Under the pieces are notes generated by a model, which saw only the letters and a list, made by a program, of their open reading frames with translations, did not search any database and had not been told where the DNA came from. A stretch of 64,000 bases of DNA, taken from positions 620,001 through 684,000 of the forward strand of contig JASANH010000209.1 of the NCBI GenBank assembly GCA_030248295.1. The letters are read 5' to 3'. Origin of the DNA: Mesodorylaimus sp. YZB2_4 (Eukaryota; Nematoda; Enoplea; Dorylaimida; Dorylaimidae). The position numbers and the translations under genes are program-made. How positions within the stretch are numbered: position 1 is the first letter of the stretch; every line of letters begins with the position of its first letter. Shown piece by piece: positions 33,018 through 43,970 of the stretch.

Positions 33018-34895
33018 TGGAATTTGACATTTTTAGTGCAGAAACATTGCTCTAAATGATTCGACACTAAGGACATTACAATATATCTTGATTCCTCGAA
33101 AACCCAACTCTGTGCTTGCATGCTGGCGTGTGATCATCAGTCACAATATCTCTCACGCTCGTCACGGGACATAATTGTAGTGCGTGCATTGTCCGTTCGG
33201 CGCAATCACTGAGGGGGAATTCGGGCTCGCATAAAGGATCGACCACGCGAACAGCTCAATCATGATCAATGCAAGTTCCCATATTCAATTTGAAGTTGAA
33301 ACTTCAACACCAATTTCTGTTCGTGCAGGCATTGGCGCAATGCTGGGGCTGTGCAGCGGGGAATACCTCGATGGGGGTTTCAGTCATACAAATGTTGGTC
33401 TTCGTGTAATTCTGTTCTTGAACTAGAAGGAAATGACATTAGATATTATTTCTTGGTGATCAGCTTGCTCGAGGGAATAAAATCCAGGGTTGTACCCCGT
33501 GCATGATGCCTTAGGCTCGGAAAGACTCGATTTTACAACATGGGAAGAAGAGAGCATTTTCCTGATATCGCAAAAGGCGCTCCGTGGCTCACGCTTTCCT
33601 TGCTCACTCTCTCCGAACTTTTGCTGATGACTTTTAGTTCTACAGACTACTGCGAATTTTCTGCTCTAATTTTGGTGCCATTCAGTCAAAACCCACGACC
33701 CGCCACGCCGATCATGCCACGAAATTGTGTCTGATGTAACAGCACACGGGTCACATGTCCCGTTCACACGACGGAGGGCGACGTGCAGTTTGTGCTGAAA
33801 GCTTAACTTACGAGTAAATTGGCACAGGGGCTTTGCACTTTCATCGCACTTATTGTCGCGGAAAGTAAAGTTTTGCGGACTTTGTATCAAACATCTAATA
33901 CAATATTCGTTTAAAAAAGGGTCGCTTTCGCCGCACATGTGATTCCTGATCCACGTGTCGCCTGCCCTAATTTTGGTGCCATTCATAGTCGAGTCATGCC
34001 AGAAAGTTGTGTCTGGTGTGACAGCGCACGGTTCACCCGTCCCGTTCACACGACGGAGGGCGACGTGTAGCATGTTTTCACCGACGAGCTGAACGGAAAG
34101 TATTCTCGATTTTCAGGGATGCAAGTAAGCCACCCACTTACTGCTGACATTTGAGCGATTTTTTCCATTTCGCTGTCAGTATGTATTTGAGCGAGAATTC
34201 CTCCGCTCCTTTCGCATATTTCCCACGCTCCGTCCCAGGAAGGAGTCGCTATGGCAATGAAGAAGCATCGCCCACCGTCCACCACACCCTTCAGATTGAT
34301 ACAGTCAGAAATGCTGCACACTGCTGCAAGCGAAAAGTTGATTCCTACAGCACAGCGGGCTGCACATAACCTGCGTTACCTTGGCTGGGACTGATACCTG
34401 ATAAGCCGATGGTGATGAGAAGAACAGCAAAGATATTGTCCATCTTCTTTTCCTCTCTATGTCACAGGTGAAGGTCTTGTTCTCGGGAATAAACAGATGC
34501 CACCTTCCCCGCCGGAGACTGTCAGAACCCTCTGACCCACCCCGACTCGGGTGCTCACTGGAAATACAGCACGAGAATGTCTGTATACTTACTTCCTTTC
34601 TGTAGTGCTACCTTACTTTCTGTAGCCTCGTCACACCCAGCGTTGGTAGGGAACACATCGACGTTTCTATGTAGATACCGTTAAAAAAAGATGAGACGGA
34701 GGCGGTCACCAGCTGGTTGCTGGGCAAGGTTCATGTCCAGTCTGAACTCTCATTAGTGCTTGCGCAATAGACAACATCGCTGACTGGGTATTTAAGGTAG
34801 TGTAGACCCCCCTAAAAAATTTTGGAAAAATTTTGTAAAGGGGAGACCCTTCTCATTTTAAGACCCCCTTGTCCCGCCCGGCAAGGGTGTGCACC
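33018..34895 (-). repeat. inverted duplication, right arm A
   Basis: Reverse complement of 11,125-12,978 with few differences, mainly in the last lectin exon. Beyond 33,018 the right side continues with sequence that is absent on the left, where the Gypsy element starts. Confidence 0.85.
33162..34443 (-). pseudogene. broken copy of the lectin/PAN gene
   Basis: The start codon (34443), signal peptide and lectin exons match the left copy. The last exon has a stop at 33,304-33,306, where the left copy reads CRS (TGTCGA became TGTTGA), and a second one ~70 bp further on where AAGTGC became ATTGAG. The stops cut the PAN-like domain after NRNWC. The lectin domain itself stays open, so a shorter lectin-only protein is possible. 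Confidence 0.7.
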
Positions 34896-35162
34896 TTTGC
34901 TGTTTTCGACCCCCCCCCCATTTTTTGACAGAAGGAAATTTTTTTACATGGCGAAGACCCCCTCCCGTACCGCCCGGCAAGGGTGAGCAGGTACCTTTGC
35001 TATTTTCGACTTCCAACCCCCCCCCCCCCCCCCCAAAAATTTTTACTTTTTGAATGGTAAAAAAGACCCAATGTTTTGCCTTGGAAGGCGAAAACTAATT
35101 TTGAATTTTCGCGGGAAACCTGAATTTTAAAGTGCACGGAACTATTATCACTCGACACCGGA
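34896..35162. repeat. C-tract block with repeated GCCCGGCAAGGGTG
   Basis: The word CCGCCCGGCAAGGGTG appears twice (34,876 and 34,972), each followed by TTTGCT-TTTTCGAC and a run of C (the second ~16 long). It looks like a short tandem duplication extending from arm A. Confidence 0.5.
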
Positions 35163-36321
35163 TTAAAATAAGTTGCTTGGCGACATGTACTGCAGGTCAT
35201 CAAGATGTTCTTCTTCTATCACGACATCATCATTAGCTTCTTCGTGGACAGGCCCGAAAACGTCCTGCGCTCCGTCATAGCCCTCAGTTGGTTCTCTCGG
35301 TCTCTTGCGCCCGCCCCCGCCTGACCCCTCATGTTCAGTTCTCCTTCCTCCTTTGTTTACCCACGCTTGCGCATACAGAACCGCTGGAAACTGCTCCAAG
35401 TTTGGACCATTTATCCGAATACGCATAAGATGCTCCAAGTTTTCAGACGACAGCAGCGGCCGACTTGTTCTAATGTCTTTCATGACTGAGAAGCCACGTT
35501 CCGCTTCCGCACTGCCAATGGGGAGAACTAACGCCGCTTTTATCAGGTTTTTCAATTCTGAGGGCCATCTAAATTGTTCCCATGCTATATCAAGGTAATG
35601 CTTCCAAAATATGACGGGACTGCTTCCTTCGTACTTGCAAAGTTGTGTGTCCTTTGAAATATGTAGCAGTGACAAGGTTCTCCCATTGTGTGCTCACTAT
35701 TGCAAGGTCTACATTTATCAGTAACCTGCGCGCGAACGATTGAATCGACGCCTTGCCGCATAGACGCAATTCTCCCTCGTCGCTGGGCCATTTCGCTGGA
35801 TCGAAAATGTCAAAGTCGGCGTACGTGTCCTCTGTAAACCAATTGTCAATACGCTGTGTCAAGCAGTCGAGGAAAGGGGCACGAGTTTCATTCAAGCGTT
35901 TCATTCCTTCCTTGTCTTGTCGACCTTGGGTGTCTTCGTGAAGTTCTACTCCGACGTTGCCTGCAAGAGCTATTCTTGCTCTCCGTCTGACAGACTGAGA
36001 GGCGAAGTAGTGCTCGAGGCTGCGCGTTCTGCTTTGGCCAGCTGGTCCTTCGGGACAAACCACTTGGTTGGCCAAGAAGTCAGACATCGACGTGTCGAAA
36101 CTTGCTTTCATGCTGCTAAGCTTTCCTTTGTACGCAGCTCGGATTTCTTCTATGCGCACCAAAGTTCCAGCGCGCGTTTGTAAATCTTTCGAAAATTGAG
36201 CCAGCGTGCAAGTAACGTCCAATAGAAACTGTACCGTCACCACGAATCCCTTTCCAGTTACCTTGTTTAATATTTCTTGTGCTTTCGCTTCCATATCCCG
36301 AAACTCGTCATTGGCAATCAT
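35163..36321 (-). pseudogene. hAT-family transposase, C-terminal part
   Basis: The minus-strand frame 35590-36321 (243 aa) is a helical segment of hAT-like transposases (WFTEDTYADFDIFDPAKWP, LCGKASIQSFARRL). The second frame (35163-35675) carries the hAT C-terminal dimerisation motif: FRWPSELKNLIKAALVLPIG, SAEAERGFSVMKDIRTSRP, LSSENLEHLMRIRING. The two overlap in different frames near 35,640-35,690, so one frameshift (or an unseen intron) separates them. The N-terminal zinc finger and first catalytic Asp are not found upstream. After the motif comes a Gly/Arg- and acidic-rich tail of ~75 residues. It is probably a dead element; TIRs were not located. Confidence 0.7.
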
Positions 36322-38740
36322 CGCTAGTAAGTCTCTGACGATTATCCCCCAAATTTGTCAAGTACTTTTAAAGCTTCGTGCTCGCTTCGCGAGTCTCTGT
36401 AACCAAGAGTGAAAGCAGCTAGGAATAGTCCCCCCTTGATGACTTACAATATATGCAACACTTTTTTGAGATAGCAGAAAGAATTTCATCAGATACTATT
36501 GCTCGGAAACATTGACTTCACATATTCTTTTCTCATCCGCTGCATGCAGCCACAAAGATGAAGGTTCAAACTGGGGAAATTTAAAGATGACTCTCTGTTG
36601 TTCACAAGCAAAATGCAGAAAACTAGCCGCTGATCAATCAAAATGGTGAGTACTTGTACAAAAAAAGATAAAGATCAATGCAAAACGAAAGCGATCAAAC
36701 CTAAAGTGCTACTGGATAGAGTGAGCTTAGGACTCTGAGATCCATAAAAATAAAAAATCACAAGATGTCACAAAGTTTCGTCTTCAATCTCAGATGCAAC
36801 AGGGGCCTCCTCTTCATCCATGCTTGATTTTAAAAGGCATGCGTCGCGGAATTTCTGGTGTCAGAAATTATCTTAGGTAGGATCGTTTTAAGCCACTTAT
36901 CACAAATGGCGTAAGATTCAAACGGTGAACAGAGGATGTGCGGGCGCAAATTTCTGAAATCCAACCACGAAACCCCCATCAGTCGCTATGCCCCCTCTCG
37001 AGACTTTTTGCAACCGCAACGAAACTGTGTGCGCGGTAGTGAAGCGCTGCCTCTGCGTATGCGATGGGCAGCGCCTGCTGGGCATCGGAAAGCAGTTACG
37101 AACGGCTAAAGCGACTTTCATGATAAAATAATGGCCTTTCTTGAATACTTGTTTCGATAACAGTGTCGATGGTAGATTGTAGCAAGCAGCGAGGTTGGCC
37201 GCACTTTTTTGCGCAGTTCGCGTCTGTTGCGCCCAAAAACGTATCTACGAGTCTAGGACTTTGGTGGGACAAAAAAAGAAAGGCACTCGACGGGTGAAGG
37301 CCAATGTATTGCCCACTTTTCGTCATTCCAAGCTGTCAATATGAAAAAGTTAATTTTCATTTGTCAAGTATGTTCGAGCAGCTTCGTCAAATGTGGTCGA
37401 GTTCGATGACCTGACAGCAATGCACTGCATTTTGATGGGATTCACTAATATGCATTCGAGTGAGTCGGGTAGGAAATTTTTTTACACGATTTTCCATTTT
37501 TGCGTCATCGAGCACACGATATACGAAAAAGCAACGAAGTTGTTGAAGTCCGCAGATGTGCAAAGCGGCTGCGACCTCCCATTGGCTGCGCGACCGCGCA
37601 CACAGTTTCGTTGCGGTCGCAAAAAGGTTGCGGTTGCAAACTCGGCATTGCAAACCCCTTGCACCACAAAGTTCTTGCGCTCCTGACTGTTCTAATCGTA
37701 AGACAACAAGCGAAACACGCATAAATTGACCCAAATGACAGAACTGTTCAGATTCAGCTGCACAATAATACTTATTATGGATCACCTCGCGCTAAAAGTG
37801 GGGATGGGCAGAGAGTGACCAAGAGACCATAACCTAAGCAAGTCCAACTGGACAATGGTCAGTGCCAACATTTGTTGCCTCAGACAGGTTTCCTGTTCTC
37901 TACCGGACTATTCTTAGCAAGTTTCACGCCTTTCTGCCAAACCTCGATCCATGCTTGCCTCTAAGAATGAGAATTCTTGCGTGGTTTTTCTCATTACATA
38001 ATCGGTGTGCATTTTGTTCCATGGAAAGCCATTTTCTCTGGGTTTCAGTTTCTGCGCTCTTTGCTCTGGAATTTATATTTGTTTTTCTTTGGCGGAGGGC
38101 GAGCGCTGACTTGGGTTTGAAGAAGGCCCGAGTAGGGCGGTCAAGATTTTCATGGTGTTCCCAGCATAGGGCAGATTCGTATACAACTAGTGTGCGGAGA
38201 ATAGGAGGTACAAGATGTGAGTATGAACCCACTGTTCTTTCAGCGATGTCCAGGGTCTTGGTGGTGCAGTGCAGCGCCGTTCGATGCAGCAGTCCATCAA
38301 AGTGGAGACCGAGGGTTCCGAGTCCAACAGCGATTAAAGTTTTTGGCTTTGAAAACATACTAAGCTATACTTTTTTTCCATAACCTGTTACTTGCCTATA
38401 TCTGACGCGGATTGCTTGGCGCATACACAGATGAAAAATCTTACTTGGACCAAAAAACGGGAATCAGCCTCTACACTTGACTTGACTTCAAGGAGCGAAC
38501 GCCGATTCCGTTATGAGAAAACCCCCAGATAACAAGCGAGAGTACATGCAATTGACTTCTCATCCTACTGCTTTTTTTGGATGCGTTTTAGAGCACCTCG
38601 ACCACTGGTCATCCATCAGGTTATCAGAAGCAGGGGTGGGCGAGATAATAATAAATGCTAATAAAAGAGCCAGGTTCTTGTCAAGCTCCAGTAGCCTAAC
38701 AGAAGTGTCATCTTGGTCACTGCAGGGGTTGCAAAAAGCC
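36322..38740. other. non-coding region with a 33-bp inverted pair
   Basis: No gene accepted. A 33-bp word, TTTTTGCAACCGCAACGAAA at its start, occurs at 37,005-37,037 and in reverse complement at 37,593-37,625 with one mismatch, suggesting the arms of an old MITE. Overlapping frames on both strands at 37,862-38,383 are open but show no domain. Confidence 0.5.
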
Positions 38741-38743
38741 AAT

Positions 38744-38778
38744 AGGGCAGTTGGCATTAGCGATGCGCACACATATTT
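38744..38778 (+). repeat. left 35-bp terminal inverted repeat
   Basis: Exact reverse complement of 43,934-43,968; preceded by AT. Confidence 0.9.
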
Positions 38779-38917
38779 TCGCCCTCTCCTCCACGGTTTA
38801 CCCTCGCGGCGAAAAATACAAAATTTGCATAATTTTGGCCGTTCGTCGTTATTTCGATTCGAGAACATTTTTTGTCATAGCTTGTAGATTAGGATTAGGA
38901 TTAGATTCCAGCTGGAT

Positions 38918-41092
38918 ATGGCCGAGAAAGGCGAAAGTTTCGAAAAATGGAATGTTGGAAAGTTGCGGAATTTTGTAAGAGACCATTTGTTGGAGAGTGG
39001 GGCAAATTTTCGGAAAGATGATCTCGTGAAGTTATGCCGTTTGATTGCCGATTTTCAAATTGAACGTCAACCAACTCGGGAGCAGCGTGAACAAGCCAAA
39101 GATGACCGTCTCAAAGAAATTCTGGCTATCTCTGCTGCAAATATTTTACCGAACCCGGAGGACCCCGCGGCTGCGATCGAATGGTCAGCCGTAATTTCCG
39201 AGTATCCGGAAATCAATTTATTGCAGATTTACGAGTATTTGATTTGGTCGCCTTCGCCAACTTTCTCCACGGAAAAGCTGCGTGCTTATAAGTCGCTGTC
39301 GTCGTACCGAAACGCCGCTGATGGTTTTGTCGACGAAATTTTTGTCAGCAAAGGACTGCCGGAGGATTGGGTTTTCGTCAAAGGAAAAGTATTTGCGTCG
39401 CAATCGCTTAACAAAACCTACAAAGCTTGGGCTTTGATGAATTCCAAAGTGAGATGCCAAGTTTTTTGTAACTTCGTTGTTTCTGCAACTTTGACTTTTA
39501 GGGCCGCATTCGCGCTTGTCGATGCCAGTGCCCTGCCGGCTTGGGTGAATCCTGTTCTCACGCTGCTTCCTTACTTTTTTATTTATTATTAATCAATGAA
39601 AACGGGTTAAACAAGCTTACGCCGACCGAAAGAGCGTCTGTGTGGTTGCCGCCTAGCAAGGTGAGGTTTTGATCATTTACCTATGGGCATGGGGAAGTTC
39701 ACATTTCCTGCCCTAGATTTTGACTAAACATACCCACTTCCCTGCATGCGCGGTTTCGATCTTCAAGTGTCTTTCGTAGAAAGGTGTGAAAATTGGTTCT
39801 TCTTTTCAGAAAGATGCGGCTCCTGCCACGTTAACCAGTTGCGTTGAAAAACAAATCGATCGGTCGCTTATGGATTGGGTGAAGGTTCCAGCAACGCTGG
39901 AACAGCGAAAAGCTTTGATCGATTCATTCGCCCCTAACAGTCGCCTGGCCATGGCTCGGAAATATGTGCCTCGTCCATTAGCCGCTGCCACTACTCACGA
40001 TCAGGAAATTCCAGTTGTTTCGACTGAACGTAGGCAACTCCCGCTCACAGTTATTGGTCTCGCTGTATCTTTTATCGGTGGCAACGAGGAAGAAATTGAA
40101 AAACAAGATGTATCGTCGTTCTTCGACGTTGTCAGAAAGTCGATAAGCGAAGAAAACAGCAAATGCTTAGAAGAGGCTACCCGTGGGCAAGGCGAAGTTG
40201 CAGAGTGGTCGGATTACCGGTGGGGCCGGATAACTGCTTCGAAAGCGGACACTGTGCGCAGTTTTATGGGCCCCCGTGGTGGGTTCTACAAAAGACGTAT
40301 CCCGATTTCAGCACTCAAGCAAGTAAGACGTGCGACTAGCTTTTAGAGGTCAAAAGTCTGTTCACGTCGGCGCCCTGTCCCTGTGACGCCAAACACTAAA
40401 TAGGGTTCGGTTATGTCTGAGGCCATGCTGGGCATGGCTTGGGCTGGGTCAGTGAAAAATTATAGTTCGGGGCAAAGGGGCACTCCACAAAGCAATGCTA
40501 AATGGGCAAGAATTCAGAGATATTTCCTTTTCAGATCTGTCCGCCCCCAAATTCAAACCTTTACACGCGTGTCGAATCGATCAAGTATGGCATTGACAAT
40601 GAGCAGATCGCCGCTGATACATATATCGCAAAGTATGCTGCAGAGCATTCCGAGAAACTCGAGTTAGTCAAGCTGGGACTGGTAACTATTGCTGGCGAAG
40701 GGCATTTGGGGGCCTCGATCGATCGGCTCGCGGTTTGCCATTGTGGAACTTCTGCGTGTAAAAGAAAATGGATCATCGAGATCAAATGCCCGTTGAGCCT
40801 GCGTGATCTAAATCCTGGAACCATGGAAGCAGTGGCTCGCTATGGGCACCTTTCTGGTAGCAGTATTGGGCAGTTAAGTTTAAAGGAGACGGACGCGTAT
40901 TACACGCAAATTCAGATGCAAATGGGTCTGTTAGGTGTCCATAAGGCTGAGTTGTGGGTGTGGTCTCCGCGTTCAGTTGAAATTCCATTACCTCCTATCG
41001 ATGTGCAGTTTAATGAACCGTTTTGGTTGCAGCTGAAGGCGAAATTGGATGTTTTTTATCGTGAATATGCTGTTCCCTACATTTTTAAGTAA
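38918..41092 (+). CDS. transposon-encoded SAP-like/SWIM/YqaJ nuclease
   Basis: Four exons, all keeping phase 0: 38918-39448, 39502-39660, 39810-40322 and 40535-41092 (586 aa). Residues ~10-45 (WNVGKLRNFVRDHLL ... LVKLCRLIADF) resemble a SAP-type DNA-binding helix pair. Exon 2 encodes a SWIM zinc finger (CRCQCPAGLGESCSHAAS). Exons 3-4 form a YqaJ-type exonuclease: EWSDYRWGRITASKAD (~362), the metal-binding Asp in GASIDRLAV (~461), and EIKCP (~483), with a downstream helix carrying YYTQIQMQMGLLG. YqaJ/lambda-exonuclease proteins resect DNA 5' to 3' during recombination; in the transposon it presumably helps process ends or repair gaps. No stop or shift is present. AATAAA follows at 41,252. Confidence 0.85.
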
Positions 41093-41251
41093 CGCCACCG
41101 AACAAGGGTGCTAGTGATATGGTGTACGCTTTGCGTCTGGTTTATAGTTCTTCTACGCTAAGACTTTTTTACGCTTTGTGCCATTTTTTTTACTGATGAC
41201 TCGTCTTTACATTTGATTCGTTAAATACATGAAAATCAATACTGTAAGATT

Positions 41252-41257
41252 AATAAA
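41252..41257 (+). promoter_or_regulatory. poly(A) signal of the YqaJ gene
   Basis: AATAAA lies 160 bp after the stop and only 10 bp before the stop codon of the convergent transposase gene, so the 3' ends of the two genes meet or overlap. Confidence 0.6.
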
Positions 41258-41266
41258 ACGAGCGTT

Positions 41267-43774
41267 TTAAGACACCAACGGCGGATGCGTATTGGCAATG
41301 GCAGCGCAAATAATCGCGACATCATCGATCAAAGAGAAAAATTTAGCATTATAACGTTCAGTCAGAATTTTAAAATTTCGCAAATGCCCTATACATCGCT
41401 CAACATGAACTCTAGCACTAGCTAAACTGCGAGTTCGAGACACTTCCATTCGACTGAATTGGTGCTGGCTTTGCTCACCTCTCCTGGACCCGCCAAATCC
41501 CTCTTCTGGCTCACAATCCTCTTCATCGCCACTCGCAGCTTTCGCTTTTTTTTCCATTCTCGGAGGAACTCGTAGCTGTACCCGATAATTAACGAAGAGA
41601 AATAAGCCCACATTAAAGCCTCGATCCGCCAAGATCTCATCGTATGGTTCCAGATTGTCCAAAAACGAATGCGAATTCAACACTACAGTCTTGTCAGATG
41701 CCCGCCCCGTCCAAGCTGGCGATATCCACATGATCGTACCATTTGGCGACATAACAACGAGAAACTTTGCCGTGTATCGCTGCTTATAATCGCTCCATAA
41801 TTGCTGACGGAAAGCGAGTTGCGCAGGCTTCTCCACTTGAAGTTCGAAGCAATCGATAATGGCAACAGCTTTCGGATATTTCTGGAAAGCGTCAGGCAAG
41901 CTTCCACGCTCATGTCGCGGAATCCAATCAACGCAAAAGCTTAATTTTTTGCTAAGAAATGGTATCCAGGCGTAGAAAATGTCCGTGACGTAATCTTTGC
42001 GAACACCGAACAAATGGGCGATATTGGTGCTGGGCAAGTTCGTGCGCAACCGTATACAGGTGATCAAAAATTCGTCCTCCACTGACAGCCTGAAAAAATT
42101 TCAACAGCGATTACATAATGGAAGTCAATGGGGCAGGGTTCGTTGACAGGACCGGACCGTGGCCTGGCGTTTGAGGCGTCTGCCTCTCATGCTGGGCGCG
42201 CACTAAAGAGGGGAGGGTTCGACTCCCGCCTAGGTAAAAAATGATTGTCAAATATGTGTTCCTCAGCCCTCGAGTGCGCTGCATGGTGCTTGGCTATGGA
42301 TAAAGTATGACATGATACGAGGTTTCTAAACGACCTAGCCTTTCTCGAGAGGGTTGAGCGTGACCGCCTTCCCTACTGTACACAGCCCCCCCCCCTACGC
42401 GCATTAGAAAAAAGCCTAAGCACTTACGTCCTTCGACGTTTGCGCTGAGCTCGGGTTCGAGTGGCTAAACTAAGTTCTTCGGCATCTTCCTTCAAGTAAT
42501 TATTGAATAGCTTTTGCATAACGTCGAAACTGGGAAATCCAGTCCACGAAGTCGTCGCTTCATCATCGTTCACCAGTCTATGCCAGCCAAAATATTGTCT
42601 GGCCTCAGCTTCTTTTCGGCGTTCGCGTTCTTCTCGAAACCTGAAATTAAGAAATGACCAGTCTGAAAAATATCGCTCTCGTTTCGAAAGAATGGTACAT
42701 ATTCACTAAGCGTCATGTCCATGCGAATGGGTTGAAACATGGGAAGGGACACTCGCGACTGCATGCCGAACCAAGAAGCTATCGTTGGTGCATGTGGTTG
42801 TGCAACATCAGGGCCACTCCCCGCTCATGGTTCATACTGTGAACTACATAGCCTAAACGAGACCAGCAAACTGCGACTTACTTGTTTTTGTATCTGACCA
42901 GGAAGTCGGTCCGCTTCCGATCATCCAACGACTCCAACGATACGTGACGGCGTGGCTTTGGTGTTATTGACCGTTTACGGCGAGGGGGCAAAGAGGTTGC
43001 TCGGCGCTGATTTGGACTGATCTGAGTATCAGAATCAGTGAAGGTCTCATTAGCAGCTGGGAATGGCTCGATTTCGGATGGAAATGGGGAGGTCGACAAC
43101 ATCTGAAATAATTCTGTTTCTTTCGGCGATGCGCAGAGTCGTTTCGACGGTGGCTCTTCAGTTTCCTCATCGCGATAAAGTTCTTCCAAAAGGGCTTGCT
43201 CGTTGTAAGTTTCTCTTAAATCCGTTGCCTTGCGCCTAATCGGGGTTTCGGGGTTAGTCGGATCCAGGTACAAATATTTGGCCACCTTGGATGGAGTTTT
43301 TTCTTTGGCTCGAATGCCTCCCTTGTTATAAAATACGCGACCTAATCCAGACGCAATTTGCTTTGCGGGGGTCGTCTGAGCTAGAGCAGGATCCCGTAGG
43401 CCAGAATGAATCGGCGCAGATTGATTGGCGGGAGATTGGGAATTGGCAGTCGATGAAGGCACTTGACGTTGAGCAGCTGTCAGCGCTGATTTTTCGGATC
43501 TTGACAAAAGTTTCCCAATTTTACGTCGCTGTTTCTTACTGGGGCTCGTGATAGTTAATAACTTTTCCGGATAAGGATGTTCTTCCGTCGGCTGAGAATC
43601 AATAAAATGTCTCCCACAAATGCGAGCATTTTCGGTTGGAACCCAATCATCTCCACGATTGGAATTATTGACCCAAATTTTCCTAGTCTCCTCGTCTTTA
43701 GGATACCGAAATAGCTTAATTTTTTCCGCATTTCCGCTTACAACCGAGCAGCCAATAATCGAGCAGGTGGGCAT
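41267..43774 (-). CDS. THAP-domain DDE transposase (DDE_Tnp_4 type)
   Basis: Three minus-strand exons join in phase: 43774-42882, 42640-42428 and 42089-41267 (642 aa). Residues 1-85 are a THAP zinc finger (C2CH): MPTCSIIGCSV, a W in RKIWVNNSNRGD, then ICGRHF and PEKLLTI. A basic, disordered middle follows. The final exon holds an HTH-like stretch (LRTNLPSTNIAHLFGV) and the DDE core: Asp in KAVAIIDCFELQ, Asp in DEILADRGFNVG, Glu in ARVHVERCIGHLRNFK. THAP fingers bind TIRs; the DDE core cuts and joins DNA. Donors are GTAAGT and acceptors TTTTTTCAG/TTAATTTCAG. Intron 2 contains a SINE in the opposite direction, which does not break the gene. Confidence 0.85.
42145..42335 (+). repeat. tRNA-derived SINE, copy in transposase intron
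   Basis: Starts GACCGTGGCCTGGCGTTTGA (box A-like) and has GGGTTCGACTCCCGCC (a near-perfect box B). The tail contains GCTTGGCTATGGATAAAGTA, which recurs in the copies near 55.9 and 57.5 kb. No intact cloverleaf, so not a tRNA gene. Confidence 0.75.
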
Positions 43775-43933
43775 TATAAAAAACTTTCACAAACCAAACA
43801 TAAACCAATATCAGGCAGACGAATTTTTATTTCTGTTTTTCGGTACGGCCAAAATTATGCAAATTTTGTATTTTTCGGCCCGCGCACCGGGCTTGAACGT
43901 CGACGTGGTAGTTTTGTCATAGGCAGTTGGGGG

Positions 43934-43968
43934 AAATATGTGTGCGCATCGCTAATGCCAACTGCCCT
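43934..43968 (-). repeat. right 35-bp terminal inverted repeat
   Basis: Exact reverse complement of 38,744-38,778; followed by AT. Confidence 0.9.
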
Positions 43969-43970
43969 AT

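Larger units (their letters stand above)
38744..43968. mobile_element. complete ISL2EU-like DNA transposon
   Basis: A 5,225-bp element. Perfect 35-bp TIRs begin AGGGCAGTTGGCATTAGCGA at 38,744 and end at 43,968; the dinucleotide AT flanks both sides (38,742-43 and 43,969-70). A second inverted pair of 33 bp lies inside (38,810-38,842 and 43,845-43,877). Two convergent multi-exon genes fill it: a YqaJ-nuclease gene (plus) and a THAP/DDE transposase gene (minus). From memory, this pair of proteins and AT duplications are features of the ISL2EU (IS4EU) superfamily. Both genes are open, so it may be autonomous and recent. Confidence 0.85.

Noticed and set aside
37862-38383. Overlapping 173- and 144-codon ORFs
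   Set aside because: Open on both strands with no recognisable domain or splice partner; perhaps an old retroelement scrap.
42150-42232. tRNA gene
   Set aside because: Near-perfect box B, but no acceptor stem, and copies elsewhere share its SINE tail.
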